64,000 nucleotides of DNA from Nocardia acidivorans NBRC 108247 (GCF_001625085.1 NZ_BDAW01000005.1:1-64000); one strand, 5' to 3'. Counted from the stretch's first letter, positions 45,200 to 54,288 are shown. Notes: generated by a model from the sequence alone, not told the origin. Made by a program: numbers and translations.

Positions 45200-46357
45200 A
45201 TGGCGGGCAACCCCGATTTCGATCTGTTCAAGCTCGAGGACTTCCACGATGAGCTGCGCGCGGCGATTCGCGCCCTGTCGGAGAAGGAGATCGCCCCGTA
45301 CGCGAAGGATGTGGACGGCAACTCCCGCTTCCCGCAGGAGGCGCTGACCGCCCTCAACGCCGCCGGTTTCAACGCGGTGCACGTGCCCGAGGCGTACGGC
45401 GGCCAGGGCGCGGACTCGGTCGCCACCTGCATCGTGATCGAAGAGGTCGCGCGCGTCTGCGGCTCCTCCTCGCTCATCCCCGCGGTCAACAAGCTCGGCA
45501 CCATGGGCCTGATCCTGCAGGGCTCGGAGGAGCTCAAGCAGCAGGTGCTGCCGACCATCGTGAACGGCGGCATGGCCTCCTACGCGCTGTCCGAGCGGGA
45601 GGCCGGTTCCGACGCCGCCTCCATGCGCACCCGCGCCAAGGCCGACGGCGACGGCTGGATCATCAACGGCTCCAAGTGCTGGATCACCAATGGCGGCAAG
45701 TCCGATTGGTACACGGTCATGGCCGTGACCGACGCCGACAAGGGCGCCAACGGCATCTCCGCGTTCATGGTGCACAAGGACGACGAGGGCTTTGTGGTCG
45801 GCCCGCTGGAGCACAAGCTGGGCATCAAGGGTTCGCCCACCGCCGAGCTGTACTTCGAGAACTGCAAGGTCCCCGGCGATCGCATCATCGGCGAGCCCGG
45901 CACCGGTTTCAAGACCGCCCTGCAGACCCTGGACCACACCCGCCCGACCATCGGCGCGCAGGCCGTGGGCCTCGCGCAGGGCGCGCTGGACGCGGCCATC
46001 GCGTACACCAAGGACCGCAAGCAGTTCGGCAAGACCATCGCGTCCTTCCAGAACACCGAGTTCATGCTGGCCGATATGGCCATGAAGATCGAGGCCGCCC
46101 GCCTCATGGTCTACACCTCGGCCGCCCGCGCCGAGCGTGGCGAGAAGAACCTGGGCTTCATCTCCGCCGCCGCCAAGTGCTTCGCCTCGGATGTGGCCAT
46201 GGAGGTCACCACCAATGCCGTCCAGCTCTTCGGCGGCGCGGGCTACACCACCGATTTCCCGGTGGAGCGAATGATGCGCGACGCCAAGATCACCCAGATC
46301 TACGAGGGCACCAACCAGATCCAGCGCGTGGTCATGTCCCGCCAGATCCTGCGCTGA
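45200..46357 (+). CDS. fadE25: Acyl-CoA dehydrogenase (FadE25-like)
   Basis: 385-aa FAD-dependent acyl-CoA dehydrogenase, which oxidises an acyl-CoA to the enoyl-CoA. YALSEREAGSDAASM and WITNGGKSDWYTV are the FAD/substrate signatures, and DRKQFGKTIASFQNTEFML precedes the C-terminal domain. The catalytic Glu is in YEGTNQIQR. AGGAGA precedes ATG 45200 at normal distance. Position after purK-purE matches M. tuberculosis fadE25 (Rv3274c). Probably regulated by the upstream TetR. Confidence 0.94.
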   Translation: MAGNPDFDLFKLEDFHDELRAAIRALSEKEIAPYAKDVDGNSRFPQEALTALNAAGFNAVHVPEAYGGQGADSVATCIVIEEVARVCGSSSLIPAVNKLGTMGLILQGSEELKQQVLPTIVNGGMASYALSEREAGSDAASMRTRAKADGDGWIINGSKCWITNGGKSDWYTVMAVTDADKGANGISAFMVHKDDEGFVVGPLEHKLGIKGSPTAELYFENCKVPGDRIIGEPGTGFKTALQTLDHTRPTIGAQAVGLAQGALDAAIAYTKDRKQFGKTIASFQNTEFMLADMAMKIEAARLMVYTSAARAERGEKNLGFISAAAKCFASDVAMEVTTNAVQLFGGAGYTTDFPVERMMRDAKITQIYEGTNQIQRVVMSRQILR

Positions 46358-46381
46358 TTCCCCTCTCGCAGGACTGATCGT

Positions 46382-46415
46382 GAAAGCGGCATCGGGTTGT
46401 CCCGGTGCCGCTTTC
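46382..46415 (+). terminator. 15-bp hairpin after fadE25
   Basis: GAAAGCGGCATCGGG (46382-46396), loop TTGT, CCCGGTGCCGCTTTC (46401-46415), one G-T pair. Confidence 0.75.
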
Positions 46416-46420
46416 GTCTG

Positions 46421-46641
46421 TCAGCCGCAAGCCCAGTCGACGGTGTCAGAGATCAGGTCGAGCTGGACATCGCCGCCGCCGAACTCCTCGGTCTCCAGAT
46501 AGCACGGGGTGAGATCCTCGGGCGTGTTCTGGACGCAGAAGGTGGTGCCGCCCAGGTGCGATCGCCCTTCCAGCTGAGCGGCCAGGGCCGCCAGTCCTCG
46601 CAAAGGTCATACGCCCGCCTCCCGCCCGCCCTTCCCACACC
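46421..46641 (-). pseudogene. Broken small gene, probably frameshifted
   Basis: The minus strand carries two protein-like frames that join across a shift near 46550: an upstream stretch (RRAYDLCEDWRPWPLSWKGD) and a downstream one (TTFCVQNTPEDLTPCYLETE, then EFGGGDVQLDLISD and DWACG before TGA). Together they look like the end of a small Cys-containing, perhaps secreted protein. No good start or ribosome site was found. Not recognised. Confidence 0.35.
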
Positions 46642-46868
46642 ATCGCGAATCGAAGTTGGTCTCCAATTCCTGCCGTGCGGCGCAACCTAACATCGCCGAC
46701 CGGCAGTCGGGCGGGGTCGTCGATGGCCTCCGGGGCGCGTGTCAGGGTGCGACACCGCCCCCAATTCCCAGGTGTCACAAGGGTTTGGCCTCGAACGTTG
46801 TGTGTTGCTCTGGGAAATAAGAGGTTTCAAGGGTGTTCGAAGTGGGAACGCGGGGGCACTATGGAGCC
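46642..46868. other. Gap without a supportable gene
   Basis: No convincing coding frame; the sequence may include the degraded upstream part of the broken gene at 46421-46641 and the promoter of the gene at 46869. Confidence 0.4.
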
Positions 46869-47198
46869 ATGGCCGGAGTCGAAATCACCGATACCTTCGT
46901 CCGGCGCACACTGGCCGACGGACGGGTGGAAGAAGTCGCGTGGCGAGAGCTGGCGGAGGTGCGAATCATCACCACGGCCGATGGGCCGTTCGCCGAAGAC
47001 GTGTTCTTCGTGCTGATCGGGGCGACCGGTAAGGGATGCGTGGTGCCGCACTCCGCGGCCGATACCGCGTTCCTGGCGCGGTTGCAGGCGCTGCCGGGCT
47101 TCGACAATGAGAAGGTCGTCGAGGCGATGCTGAGCACGGCGGATCGGCAGCTGCTGGTGTGGCGGGCGCAGCGTCCCGATGGCGGGCGCGCGAATTAG
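46869..47198 (+). CDS. Conserved protein of unknown function
   Basis: 109-aa soluble protein, regular alternating strands then helix: VEITDTFVRRTLADGRVEEV, WRELAEVRIITT, GPFAEDVFFVLIG, GCVVPHSAADT, LPGFDNEKVVEAM. I recall similar short proteins in many bacteria but no assigned function. ATG 46869 is preferred to GTG 46833. Its stop overlaps the convergent GNAT gene by 4 bp. Confidence 0.65.
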   Translation: MAGVEITDTFVRRTLADGRVEEVAWRELAEVRIITTADGPFAEDVFFVLIGATGKGCVVPHSAADTAFLARLQALPGFDNEKVVEAMLSTADRQLLVWRAQRPDGGRAN

Positions 47199-47485
47199 CC
47201 GACCAGGCTGGCGTATTCGGGATGCTCGCCGATGTACTTCTCCACGTACCAGCAGGTCGGAATGATCGAGAAACCCTGCGCGCGAGCGTCGTTCAACGCG
47301 AACTCGACGACCTGCGCGGCCACGCCGCGACCCCGGAACTCGGGGAAGGTGAGGGTGTGCTGGATATCGCGGATCTTGCGGTCGCCGTCGACGCGCTCGG
47401 CGTAGTCGGCGTAGCCCGCGAGCGTGTCGTCGAGGTAGATCTCATAGCGGGTGTCCTCGACATTGTGTTCCAGCCGGGTACTCAT
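47195..47485 (-). CDS. Small GNAT-type N-acetyltransferase (YjdJ/CG family)
   Basis: 96-aa protein of the short Gcn5-like family (PF14542 type). The acetyl-CoA loop is intact in FPEFRGRGVAAQVVEFAL, and the family end motif CWYVEKYIGEHPEYASL is present. The substrate is unknown. It is convergent with the gene at 46869 and lies just downstream of the FAD-linked oxidase on the same strand. Confidence 0.85.
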   Translation of the reverse strand: MSTRLEHNVEDTRYEIYLDDTLAGYADYAERVDGDRKIRDIQHTLTFPEFRGRGVAAQVVEFALNDARAQGFSIIPTCWYVEKYIGEHPEYASLVG

Positions 47486-47531
47486 GGTCGATGTGAACTC
47501 CCTTGTCGTGCGGATTGTTCCGTTCGGCCGG

Positions 47532-48902
47532 TCAGAGGACCGCGCCGGGATTCAGTATTCCGTGCGGATCCAGCGCGTTCTTGATCTGCCGTGTGAGCGC
47601 CATCACGTCCGCGCCGAGCTGATCGGGCAGCCACGCCTTCTTCAACCGTCCGACCCCGTGTTCGCCGGTGATGGTGCCGCCGAGCCGGATGGCCAGATCC
47701 ATGATCTCGCCGAAGGCGAGGTGCGCGCGTTCGGATTCGGCCGGGTCGTTCGGATCGTGCACGATGAGCGGATGGGTATTGCCGTCCCCGGCGTGCGCGA
47801 TCACCGAGATCAGCACCCGGCGCTCGCGCGCGATGTCGGCGATGCCGTGCACCAGATCCCCGAGCCGGGGCAGCGGCACTCCGACGTCCTCGAGCAGCAG
47901 CGGCCCTTTGCGTTCCACCGCCGGTATGGCGAATCGCCGTGCGGCGCAGAAGGCTTCGCCCTCATCGGGGTCATCGGTCCGGAAAGCCTCGGTGGCCCCG
48001 GCCTTTTCACAGGCCGCGAGCATGAGGTCCGCCTCGTGCCCGGCGTGTTCGCCGGGTGCGTCCGAACGAGCCACCAGTAATCCGGCGGCCGCGCGATCCA
48101 GGCCCATGCGCAGTTCGTCCTCGACCGCGTTGATGGCGACCGCGTCCATGAATTCCAGCATGGAGGGTCGCAGCGTCCCGGTGATGGCCAGAATCGCCTC
48201 CATCGCCGCGCCGAGCGTCGGGAAGCTCGCCACCACCGTCGACTGCGGCGGCTGCGCGGGCAGCAGTCGCAGCGTGAGTTCGGTGATGATCCCGAGCGTC
48301 CCCTCACTGCCCACGAACAGTTTGGTCAGCGACAGCCCGGCGGAGTCCTTGAGGCGTGGCCCGCCGAGCCGCACCGCGGTCCCGTCGGCGAGCACGACCC
48401 GCATCCCGAGCACGTAATCGGTTGTGACGCCGTACTTCACGCAGCACAGTCCGCCCGCGTTGGTGGCGGCGTTCCCGCCGATCGAGCAGATCTCGAACGA
48501 GGAGGGGTCGGGCGGATACCAGAGCCCGTGCTCGGCGACGGCCCGCTTGACCTCCGCGTTCAACAGTCCGGGCTGGACGACGGCGGTCCGGGTGACCGGG
48601 TCGACGCTGATGTCCCGCATCTTCTCGGTACTGAGCACCAGTGCGCCGTTCTGCGCGGTGGCCCCGCCGGAGAGACCGGTTCCGGCCCCGCGCGGCACGA
48701 TCGGCACCCGCTGCTCCTGTGCCCAGCGCACCACGGCCGCCACCTGTTCGGTGGTCGTGGGTCGCACCAGGGCGAGGGCGATTCCGGCGTCCGGGTCCAG
48801 CGCCCGGTCCTGTCGATAGGCCCCGAGCACATCGGGATCGGTCACCAGCATGCCCTCGGGCAGCAGGGCGCGGAGCGAGTCGAGATCGGTGCGCGGTTCC
48901 AC
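47532..48902 (-). CDS. FAD-linked oxidase, GlcD / D-lactate dehydrogenase-like
   Basis: 456-aa flavoprotein of the VAO/GlcD family. PRGAGTGLSGGA near residue 70 and SIGGNAATNAGGLCCVKYG near 142 are the FAD-binding loops; the C-terminal cap has metal/substrate motif AHAGDGNTHP and the end signature GEHGVGRLKK...LDPHGILNPG. It would oxidise glycolate or D-lactate and pass electrons to quinone or another acceptor. The GTG start lies 7 nt after a TAGGTT -10 box. Confidence 0.9.
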   Translation of the reverse strand: MEPRTDLDSLRALLPEGMLVTDPDVLGAYRQDRALDPDAGIALALVRPTTTEQVAAVVRWAQEQRVPIVPRGAGTGLSGGATAQNGALVLSTEKMRDISVDPVTRTAVVQPGLLNAEVKRAVAEHGLWYPPDPSSFEICSIGGNAATNAGGLCCVKYGVTTDYVLGMRVVLADGTAVRLGGPRLKDSAGLSLTKLFVGSEGTLGIITELTLRLLPAQPPQSTVVASFPTLGAAMEAILAITGTLRPSMLEFMDAVAINAVEDELRMGLDRAAAGLLVARSDAPGEHAGHEADLMLAACEKAGATEAFRTDDPDEGEAFCAARRFAIPAVERKGPLLLEDVGVPLPRLGDLVHGIADIARERRVLISVIAHAGDGNTHPLIVHDPNDPAESERAHLAFGEIMDLAIRLGGTITGEHGVGRLKKAWLPDQLGADVMALTRQIKNALDPHGILNPGAVL

Positions 48903-48909
48903 ACTCGAA

Positions 48910-48915
48910 AACCTA
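48910..48915 (-). promoter_or_regulatory. -10 box TAGGTT, leaderless start of the FAD-linked oxidase gene
   Basis: TAGGTT followed by 7 nt and GTG 48902. Confidence 0.55.
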
Positions 48916-49044
48916 CGCGATGACTCCCGGCCGGGGGTGCGTGTCCGATTGGTCGCATTTCCCGGAATTGTTTACCGACTGTTCCCCGTGTCGGGGTGCC
49001 GAGGTGATTGCCGCGCACACTCTTATCGGCCAGCATGCGAACTC

Positions 49045-50748
49045 ATGCTGTCGACACCTCTCAACCCCGCCGGAGACGTTCCAGACACCGGCATTCCCGC
49101 GCACCTTGCCGCCACCATGACCATGGCCGAGCAGTACGAATGGCATCGCGCCTATCTGCGCCGCCATTCGGTGTCGCGCCGGAACTTCCTGCGCGGTGCG
49201 GCCGCCGCTGCGGCGGTGGCGACGGCCGGCGCCTCCCCGTTCGCCGCCCGCGCCTACGCCGACGACGCGCAACTGGGTGTGGCGGGCCGCCATATCGGCT
49301 TCGGCGCGGATGCCACGTCGCAACTGCGCTTCTCGGCGCAGCTGTCCCGAAATCCGGGTTCCACCAAGGTATTCCTGGATCACGGCCCGACCCCCGTACT
49401 GGGCGGCACCGTCGAGGCCGAGGTGCGCAATCTGGTGACCCAGATCCCGAGCGCCGACGGGGGAGTGCTTGCGGCGGAACAGTTCTACGTGCACGCGCCG
49501 CTGGACGGCCTGCCCGGCCGCATGCCGCATTTCTATCGCTGGCGCACCGCCGACGGTTTCGCCGGTGATGTCCGCTCGGCCGCCACCGCCATGCCCACCG
49601 CCCGCGCGGCCGTGCTGCCGTTCCGTTTCACCATGATGGGCGATCAGGGCGCGGACGACACCCCGGGCCTGCCCGCGGGTCTCGCGCCCGGCGACTACGA
49701 CGATATGTACTACAAGCCCGATAACGAGCCGGGCGTGCGGCACACCGAGAACGTCATGCGCCAAATCGTCGCCGCCCGACCGGATTTCCATGTGCTCGCC
49801 GGTGATATCGCCTACGCCGATCCGTCCGGTGCGGGTAAGTCTCCGCAGTACGTCGCCTCCGGCGGCACCCCCGCGAACGGCTTCGACAAGTTCAACCCCT
49901 ATGTCTGGGACGTGTATTTCGGCGCGATCGAATCGAGCGCCTCGACCACCCCGTGGATGTTCGCCACCGGCAATCACGATATGGAGGCCGCCTACCACAC
50001 CCACGGTTACGGCGGACACCTTGCGCGCCTGGACTTTCCCGGCAACGGCCCCACCGGCTGCCCCTCGGCGTACTCGTTCACCTACGGCAATGTCGCGGTG
50101 CTGTCCCTGGACGCCAATGACGTCTCCTATGAGATCGGCGCGAACACCGGATACTCCGGTGGCGCCCAGAACTCCTGGGTGGAACGGACTCTCGCCGGTT
50201 ACCGCTCGAATCCGGATATCGATTTCATCGTCTGCTTCTTCCACCACTGCGCCTACTCCACCACCGATTCGCACGCCAGCGACGGCGGCGTGCGCGATGC
50301 CTGGTGCGCGCTCTTCGACCGGTACCGGGTCGATCTGGTGTTGCAGGGCCACAATCACGTCTTCGAGCGCACCGACCCGATTCGCGGCAACACCCCGACC
50401 AAGGCCGCGGGCGACAATTCGATCGTCTATCCCGAGACCGACGGCACCGTGTACTACACCGTCGGCGGCGGTGGCCGCCCCCGCTACGGCTTCCAGCCCG
50501 GTTCGCAGGAGAGCTACCGCGGTCACGAGGTCGGCGATACCGCGGTCCCGAACAGCTATGTGTGGACGCCCGGCGGCGCCAAACAAGACGAGGCCGCGCC
50601 CTGGTCCCGGGTGCGTTTCCGCAACTACTCGTTCATCCGCGTCGATGTGCGCCCGGGTTTCTTCGCCAGCGAGATGGATGTGATCGCGGTCGACGAGTAC
50701 GGTCGCGAATTCGACAAGGTCACCTACCGCCGCCAGGTGCGCGGATAG
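49045..50748 (+). CDS. Tat-exported purple-acid-phosphatase-like metallophosphoesterase
   Basis: 567-aa secreted phosphoesterase. The Tat motif SRRNFLRG is near residue 50, followed by an Ala-rich hydrophobic core and an AYAD cleavage region. An N-terminal fibronectin-like beta domain precedes the metallophosphoesterase core: DQGAD, GDIAYAD, GNHD, FFHHCAY and QGHNHVFERT supply the di-metal ligands. Probably folded with metal in the cytoplasm and then released to the envelope for phosphate scavenging. ATG 49045 gives a sensible signal region. Confidence 0.9.
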   Translation: MLSTPLNPAGDVPDTGIPAHLAATMTMAEQYEWHRAYLRRHSVSRRNFLRGAAAAAAVATAGASPFAARAYADDAQLGVAGRHIGFGADATSQLRFSAQLSRNPGSTKVFLDHGPTPVLGGTVEAEVRNLVTQIPSADGGVLAAEQFYVHAPLDGLPGRMPHFYRWRTADGFAGDVRSAATAMPTARAAVLPFRFTMMGDQGADDTPGLPAGLAPGDYDDMYYKPDNEPGVRHTENVMRQIVAARPDFHVLAGDIAYADPSGAGKSPQYVASGGTPANGFDKFNPYVWDVYFGAIESSASTTPWMFATGNHDMEAAYHTHGYGGHLARLDFPGNGPTGCPSAYSFTYGNVAVLSLDANDVSYEIGANTGYSGGAQNSWVERTLAGYRSNPDIDFIVCFFHHCAYSTTDSHASDGGVRDAWCALFDRYRVDLVLQGHNHVFERTDPIRGNTPTKAAGDNSIVYPETDGTVYYTVGGGGRPRYGFQPGSQESYRGHEVGDTAVPNSYVWTPGGAKQDEAAPWSRVRFRNYSFIRVDVRPGFFASEMDVIAVDEYGREFDKVTYRRQVRG

Positions 50749-50757
50749 GACGGAATA

Positions 50758-50798
50758 CGAAGCGGGGCAGGGCATTCCGAATGCCGTGCCCCGCTTCG
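50758..50798. terminator. 20-bp hairpin between convergent phosphoesterase and MFS genes
   Basis: 50758-50777 and 50779-50798 form a near-perfect stem (one mismatch) with arms CGAAGCGGGGCAGGGCATTC and its complement; probably bidirectional. Confidence 0.75.
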
Positions 50799-50803
50799 CA
50801 CGC

Positions 50804-52252
50804 TCAGCGGGTGCTGGTACGGGGGAGGGTGCACGCCGCCGCGAGGACGACCGCCGCAATGCCCAGCGCCGCCAGCGCCGCGATCTCCATGGCGTGCACC
50901 GCACTGCCGAGGTCATGCGCCCCGCCCAGCGCGCTGAAGAAGATGGTGCCCAGAACCGTTGCGCCGATGGCGTTTCCGAATTGCTGCGCGGTGGTCAGCA
51001 CACCCGCCGCCATGCCCGCCTGGTGTACGGGAATCCCGGAGGAGAGCACCGCCCCGATGGCCGAGGGAATGGTCATCCCGTTGCCGCTGCCGACCAGCAC
51101 CATGCCCGGAATGAGGGTCAGCGCGGTGATCGAGGACCCGTACCAGCCCAGTACGCCGACGGTGAGCGCCAGCCCCGTGAAGCTGATGCCGGTGCCCAGC
51201 ACCATGACTCGGTTCCCGATCCGCTCGGCGATCTTGCGGGCGAACAGCGAACTGGTGGCGAAGGCGATCCCCAGCGGGGCGAAGGTGAGCCCCGCCGCCA
51301 GCGGTGACATCCCCAGCCCGTTCTGCAACAGCAGGGTCAGGCAGAGCATGAATCCGGCGAAGAAGGCCAGATAGCCTCCGGAGATGATCATGCCCGCCGC
51401 GAACACCCGCTCCCGAATGAGTGCGGTGTCCAGCACCGGCTGTCCGCCGCGCCTCGTCAGCGCGCTCTCGTAGCGCAGGGTGAGCAGCAGTACCGGCAGT
51501 GCCGCGGCCATGGACACCCAGGTCCACACCGGCCAGCCCTCGGGGCGGCCCAGCGTGACCGGTACCAGCACGAGGGCGAGCGCCGCCGAAATGCCCAGTG
51601 CGCCGATCGGATCCAGTCGCGGCCGGTGCGTCTGCTCATGGCGCGGCAGCCACCGCGCCGCCAGCAGCGCGGCGATCAACCCGATCGGCAGATTGATGAA
51701 GAAGATGGTCCGCCATCCCCATCCGAACAGATCGAGATCGAGCAGCACCCCGCCGAGCACCTGGCCCGAGACCGCGCCGAGCCCGATGGTGGCCCCGAAT
51801 GCCGCCATGGCCCTGGGCCGTTCGGCGGGCGGGAACATGGTGTTGATCAGCGCCAGCATCTGCGGCACCATCGCGGCGGCCGTAATGCCTTGCAGCACAC
51901 GGAATCCCACCAGCGCCCAGGCGCTCCAGGCGAGTCCGCACAGCAGTGAGGCCGCCGCGAAGGCGCTCATGCCGATGACGAACATGCGCCGGTGTCCGTA
52001 CAGATCGCCGAGTCGCCCGCCGGTAATGAGCCCGCTGGCATAGGCGAAGCCGTACCCGCCGACCACCAATTCGAGTGCGGCCTCGCCCGCGCCCAGATCG
52101 TGCTGGAGGGAGGAGGCCGCCACATTGATGACGAACCAGTCGAACATGGCCATGAACATGGCGGTGAGGATGACCGGCAGCACCCGCCACCGGTTCGGAT
52201 CCGCGTTCGGTGCGAGAACTGCTGTGGTGGAGCGTGTTTCAAGAATGGTCAC
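50804..52252 (-). CDS. MFS drug-efflux transporter (DHA2/EmrB-like)
   Basis: 482-aa multi-pass transporter with the DHA2 motif A between helices 2 and 3 (GGRLGDLYGHRRMF) and motif C-like GAVSGQVLGGVLLD in helix 5; about 14 helices are expected. Exports a small organic compound by proton antiport. It is divergent from a TetR gene, and two matching operators in the shared 155-bp gap place it under that repressor. Confidence 0.9.
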   Translation of the reverse strand: MTILETRSTTAVLAPNADPNRWRVLPVILTAMFMAMFDWFVINVAASSLQHDLGAGEAALELVVGGYGFAYASGLITGGRLGDLYGHRRMFVIGMSAFAAASLLCGLAWSAWALVGFRVLQGITAAAMVPQMLALINTMFPPAERPRAMAAFGATIGLGAVSGQVLGGVLLDLDLFGWGWRTIFFINLPIGLIAALLAARWLPRHEQTHRPRLDPIGALGISAALALVLVPVTLGRPEGWPVWTWVSMAAALPVLLLTLRYESALTRRGGQPVLDTALIRERVFAAGMIISGGYLAFFAGFMLCLTLLLQNGLGMSPLAAGLTFAPLGIAFATSSLFARKIAERIGNRVMVLGTGISFTGLALTVGVLGWYGSSITALTLIPGMVLVGSGNGMTIPSAIGAVLSSGIPVHQAGMAAGVLTTAQQFGNAIGATVLGTIFFSALGGAHDLGSAVHAMEIAALAALGIAAVVLAAACTLPRTSTR

Positions 52253-52330
52253 GTCGTTCTCCGGAACGGTGAGCGGGATTGTGTGGGATGCGGCGCGACG
52301 CTGCGCCGGGAAGTCTTCGCCTTCGCGACA

Positions 52331-52352
52331 GGCGTAACCAACTGGTTAGTTG
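52331..52352 (-). promoter_or_regulatory. Operator 1 and -10 of the MFS gene
   Basis: CAACTG-GT-TAGTTG (52339-52352) immediately upstream (minus strand) of a -10-like TACGCC (52331-52336). The order operator-GGT-box mirrors that at the TetR promoter. Confidence 0.65.
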
Positions 52353-52379
52353 AAACTATTCCACCCGCTCCCGCCCTGT

Positions 52380-52393
52380 CAACTACTTAGTTG
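52380..52393. promoter_or_regulatory. Operator 2 at the TetR promoter
   Basis: Perfect CAACTA-CT-TAGTTG, 2 bp before the -10 box TATGCT; inverted relative to operator 1. Confidence 0.7.
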
Positions 52394-52395
52394 GT

Positions 52396-52401
52396 TATGC
52401 T
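52396..52401 (+). promoter_or_regulatory. -10 box TATGCT, leaderless start of the TetR gene
   Basis: TATGCT followed by 6 nt and ATG 52408. Confidence 0.65.
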
Positions 52402-52407
52402 GGACCC

Positions 52408-53037
52408 ATGGCAGTCAGGGATCCGGAGGCGACGAAGGCGCGCATCTTCGCCGCTGCCACCGAGGAGTTCGCCGCACACGGCATCGCCGGCGCCCGGGTC
52501 GACCGCATCGCCCGCAATGCCAAGGCCAATAAACAGCTCATCTACGCCTACTTCGGCGATAAGGAGCAGTTGTTCCGGCAGGTGCTGGAGAAGACCATGC
52601 TGGCCGTGGCCGAATCGGTGACCACCGATATCGAGGATCTCGATATCTGGATCGATCAGCACATCGACTACCACCGCGAGCATCCCGAACTGCTCCGCCT
52701 GCTCATGTGGGAGGCCCTGGAGTTGGGCGCGGAGAATGCCTCGGCCGGAGAACTGCGCTGCGGGCGCTATTTGGAGAAGCGCACCAAAGTCGAAGTGGCG
52801 CAGGACAAGGGCCTGATGCGGGCGGATATGCCGTCCGGCAATATCCTCATGCTGCTGATGAGCATGATCAACTATCCGCTGGCTGTCCCGCAGGTCGCCG
52901 AGTTCACCCTCGGCGAGGACAACGATCCGGAGTCCGCGCGCGCCTGGACCAAGGACGCCATCCGCCGCATCGTCGCCCCGCGGACGGCGGCGTCCGGTGC
53001 GGAGGCCGGTGCCGCCGCGGGTGACCCGAGCGCCTGA
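52408..53037 (+). CDS. TetR-family repressor of the MFS efflux gene
   Basis: 209-aa TetR protein: HTH ARVDRIARNAKANKQLIYAYF (about 30-50), helical ligand domain, Ala-rich tail. Divergent from the DHA2 efflux pump with paired operators at both promoters, the standard design for drug-inducible efflux. Ligand presumably the pump substrate. Confidence 0.9.
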   Translation: MAVRDPEATKARIFAAATEEFAAHGIAGARVDRIARNAKANKQLIYAYFGDKEQLFRQVLEKTMLAVAESVTTDIEDLDIWIDQHIDYHREHPELLRLLMWEALELGAENASAGELRCGRYLEKRTKVEVAQDKGLMRADMPSGNILMLLMSMINYPLAVPQVAEFTLGEDNDPESARAWTKDAIRRIVAPRTAASGAEAGAAAGDPSA

Positions 53038-53070
53038 CCGGTCGGTCCGAGCCCGCGCCGCGTGCCGCAG

Positions 53071-53076
53071 TACAGT
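53071..53076 (+). promoter_or_regulatory. -10 box TACAGT, leaderless start of the GroES-like gene
   Basis: TACAGT followed by 6 nt and GTG 53083; it decides this start over the longer frame from 53062. Confidence 0.6.
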
Positions 53077-53082
53077 GGCGCG

Positions 53083-53403
53083 GTGTCCGATCCCAAGCTC
53101 GAGATTCAAATGCTGCACGACCGCGTCATGGTCAAGCTCAACCAGGACGCGGGCGAGCGGCGCAGCAGCGGGGGTATTCTCATTCCGGCGACGGCCCAGG
53201 TGGCCAAACGCCTGTCCTGGGGCGAGGTGTGCGGCGTCGGCTCACATGTGCGCGCCGTCAAGGTGGGCGATCAGGTGCTGTTCAGCGCCGACGACCAATA
53301 CGAGGTGGAGATCCAGGCGCAGGCGTATTACGTACTGCGCGAACGCGATATCCACGCCGTCGCCAATGAGCGGGCCGAACACGGCACCGGTTTATACCTC
53401 TAG
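53083..53403 (+). CDS. GroES-like co-chaperonin paralogue
   Basis: 106-aa protein with the GroES fold pattern: IQMLHDRVMVKLNQDAGERR, SSGGILIPATAQ (mobile-loop region) and WGEVCGVGSHVRAVKVGDQV. No groEL is adjacent, so it is a stand-alone paralogue rather than the main GroES. Its partner is unknown. Confidence 0.82.
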   Translation: MSDPKLEIQMLHDRVMVKLNQDAGERRSSGGILIPATAQVAKRLSWGEVCGVGSHVRAVKVGDQVLFSADDQYEVEIQAQAYYVLRERDIHAVANERAEHGTGLYL

Positions 53404-53422
53404 CCGTTCCTGCCTCCGGACG

Positions 53423-54211
53423 TCAGGCGGACTTCAGGGTGCCGCCGTCGATGACGAAGTCCGCGCCGAGGATATTGGCGGCCCTGTCCGACGCCAGGAA
53501 GGTCACCAGCGCCGCCACCTCGTCCGGTTCGGACATGCGACCGGAGGCGATGCCGAACTGCGCCCCGAGCGCCTCCAGGAATTGTTCGTGCGCAACACCA
53601 TTCGCGGCCGCCAGCTTGGCTCCGAGATTGCCCGGAGCGCGCCAGATGTCGGTGCCGACCGGACCGGGGGAGACGGTGTTGACCCGGACGCCCTGCGGCC
53701 CGAACTCCTCGCTGAGCCGCTTGCCGAATGAGGTGAGCGCGGCCTTGGCCTCGCTGTAGCCGACCGGTCCGGCCGCCGGGATGCGCGAGTTGATCGAGGA
53801 GACGGTCACGATCGCCCCGCGCCGTTCGAGGATGCTGGGCAGCGCGGCCCGGGTCGCGGCGACGACGCCGAACAGGTTGAGGTCGAACAGGTTTCGCCAT
53901 TGCTCGGCGGGAATGTCGAGGAAGGCCCCGAGGACGAGCTTATCGGGGTCGCCGCCGCCGACATTATTGACCAGGATATCGATCCCGCCGAGTTCGGTGA
54001 GCGCCTCCCCGACCGCCGCGGTGGCGCCTTCGATGGTGCTCAGGTCTGCGGAAACCGTTGCGGCAGCCGACTTTTCGAGTTCCGGGGTGATGGTGCGGGT
54101 GATGCCGACGACGCGGACGCCCTCATCGGTGAGGGCCTGTGTGACGGCCAGTCCGATGCCGCGGCCCGCGCCGGTGACAATGGCGGTCTTGCCATTCAGT
54201 CCGAGATCCAT
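53423..54211 (-). CDS. Short-chain dehydrogenase/reductase
   Basis: 262-aa classical SDR: TGAGRGIG near residue 13, NNVGG in place of NNAG, catalytic Ser in VSSINSR and Tyr/Lys in YSEAK, and the C-terminal DFVIDGG. It lies 77 bp downstream of a TetR gene on the same strand; a motif in that gap matches one in the TetR promoter, so it is the probable TetR target. Substrate unknown. Confidence 0.9.
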   Translation of the reverse strand: MDLGLNGKTAIVTGAGRGIGLAVTQALTDEGVRVVGITRTITPELEKSAAATVSADLSTIEGATAAVGEALTELGGIDILVNNVGGGDPDKLVLGAFLDIPAEQWRNLFDLNLFGVVAATRAALPSILERRGAIVTVSSINSRIPAAGPVGYSEAKAALTSFGKRLSEEFGPQGVRVNTVSPGPVGTDIWRAPGNLGAKLAAANGVAHEQFLEALGAQFGIASGRMSEPDEVAALVTFLASDRAANILGADFVIDGGTLKSA

Positions 54212-54224
54212 GATGGCGCCTTTC

Positions 54225-54240
54225 TTGAACTATGGGTCAA
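54225..54240. promoter_or_regulatory. TetR operator before the SDR gene
   Basis: TTGAAC-TATG-GGTCAA; matches TGGACC-TGAA-GGTCAA at 54885-54900 in the same orientation and spacing. Confidence 0.6.
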
Positions 54241-54288
54241 AAACTAGGGTGAAAAGCAGGCCGCCGAGGCGGCCTTGGGCAAGGGTGG

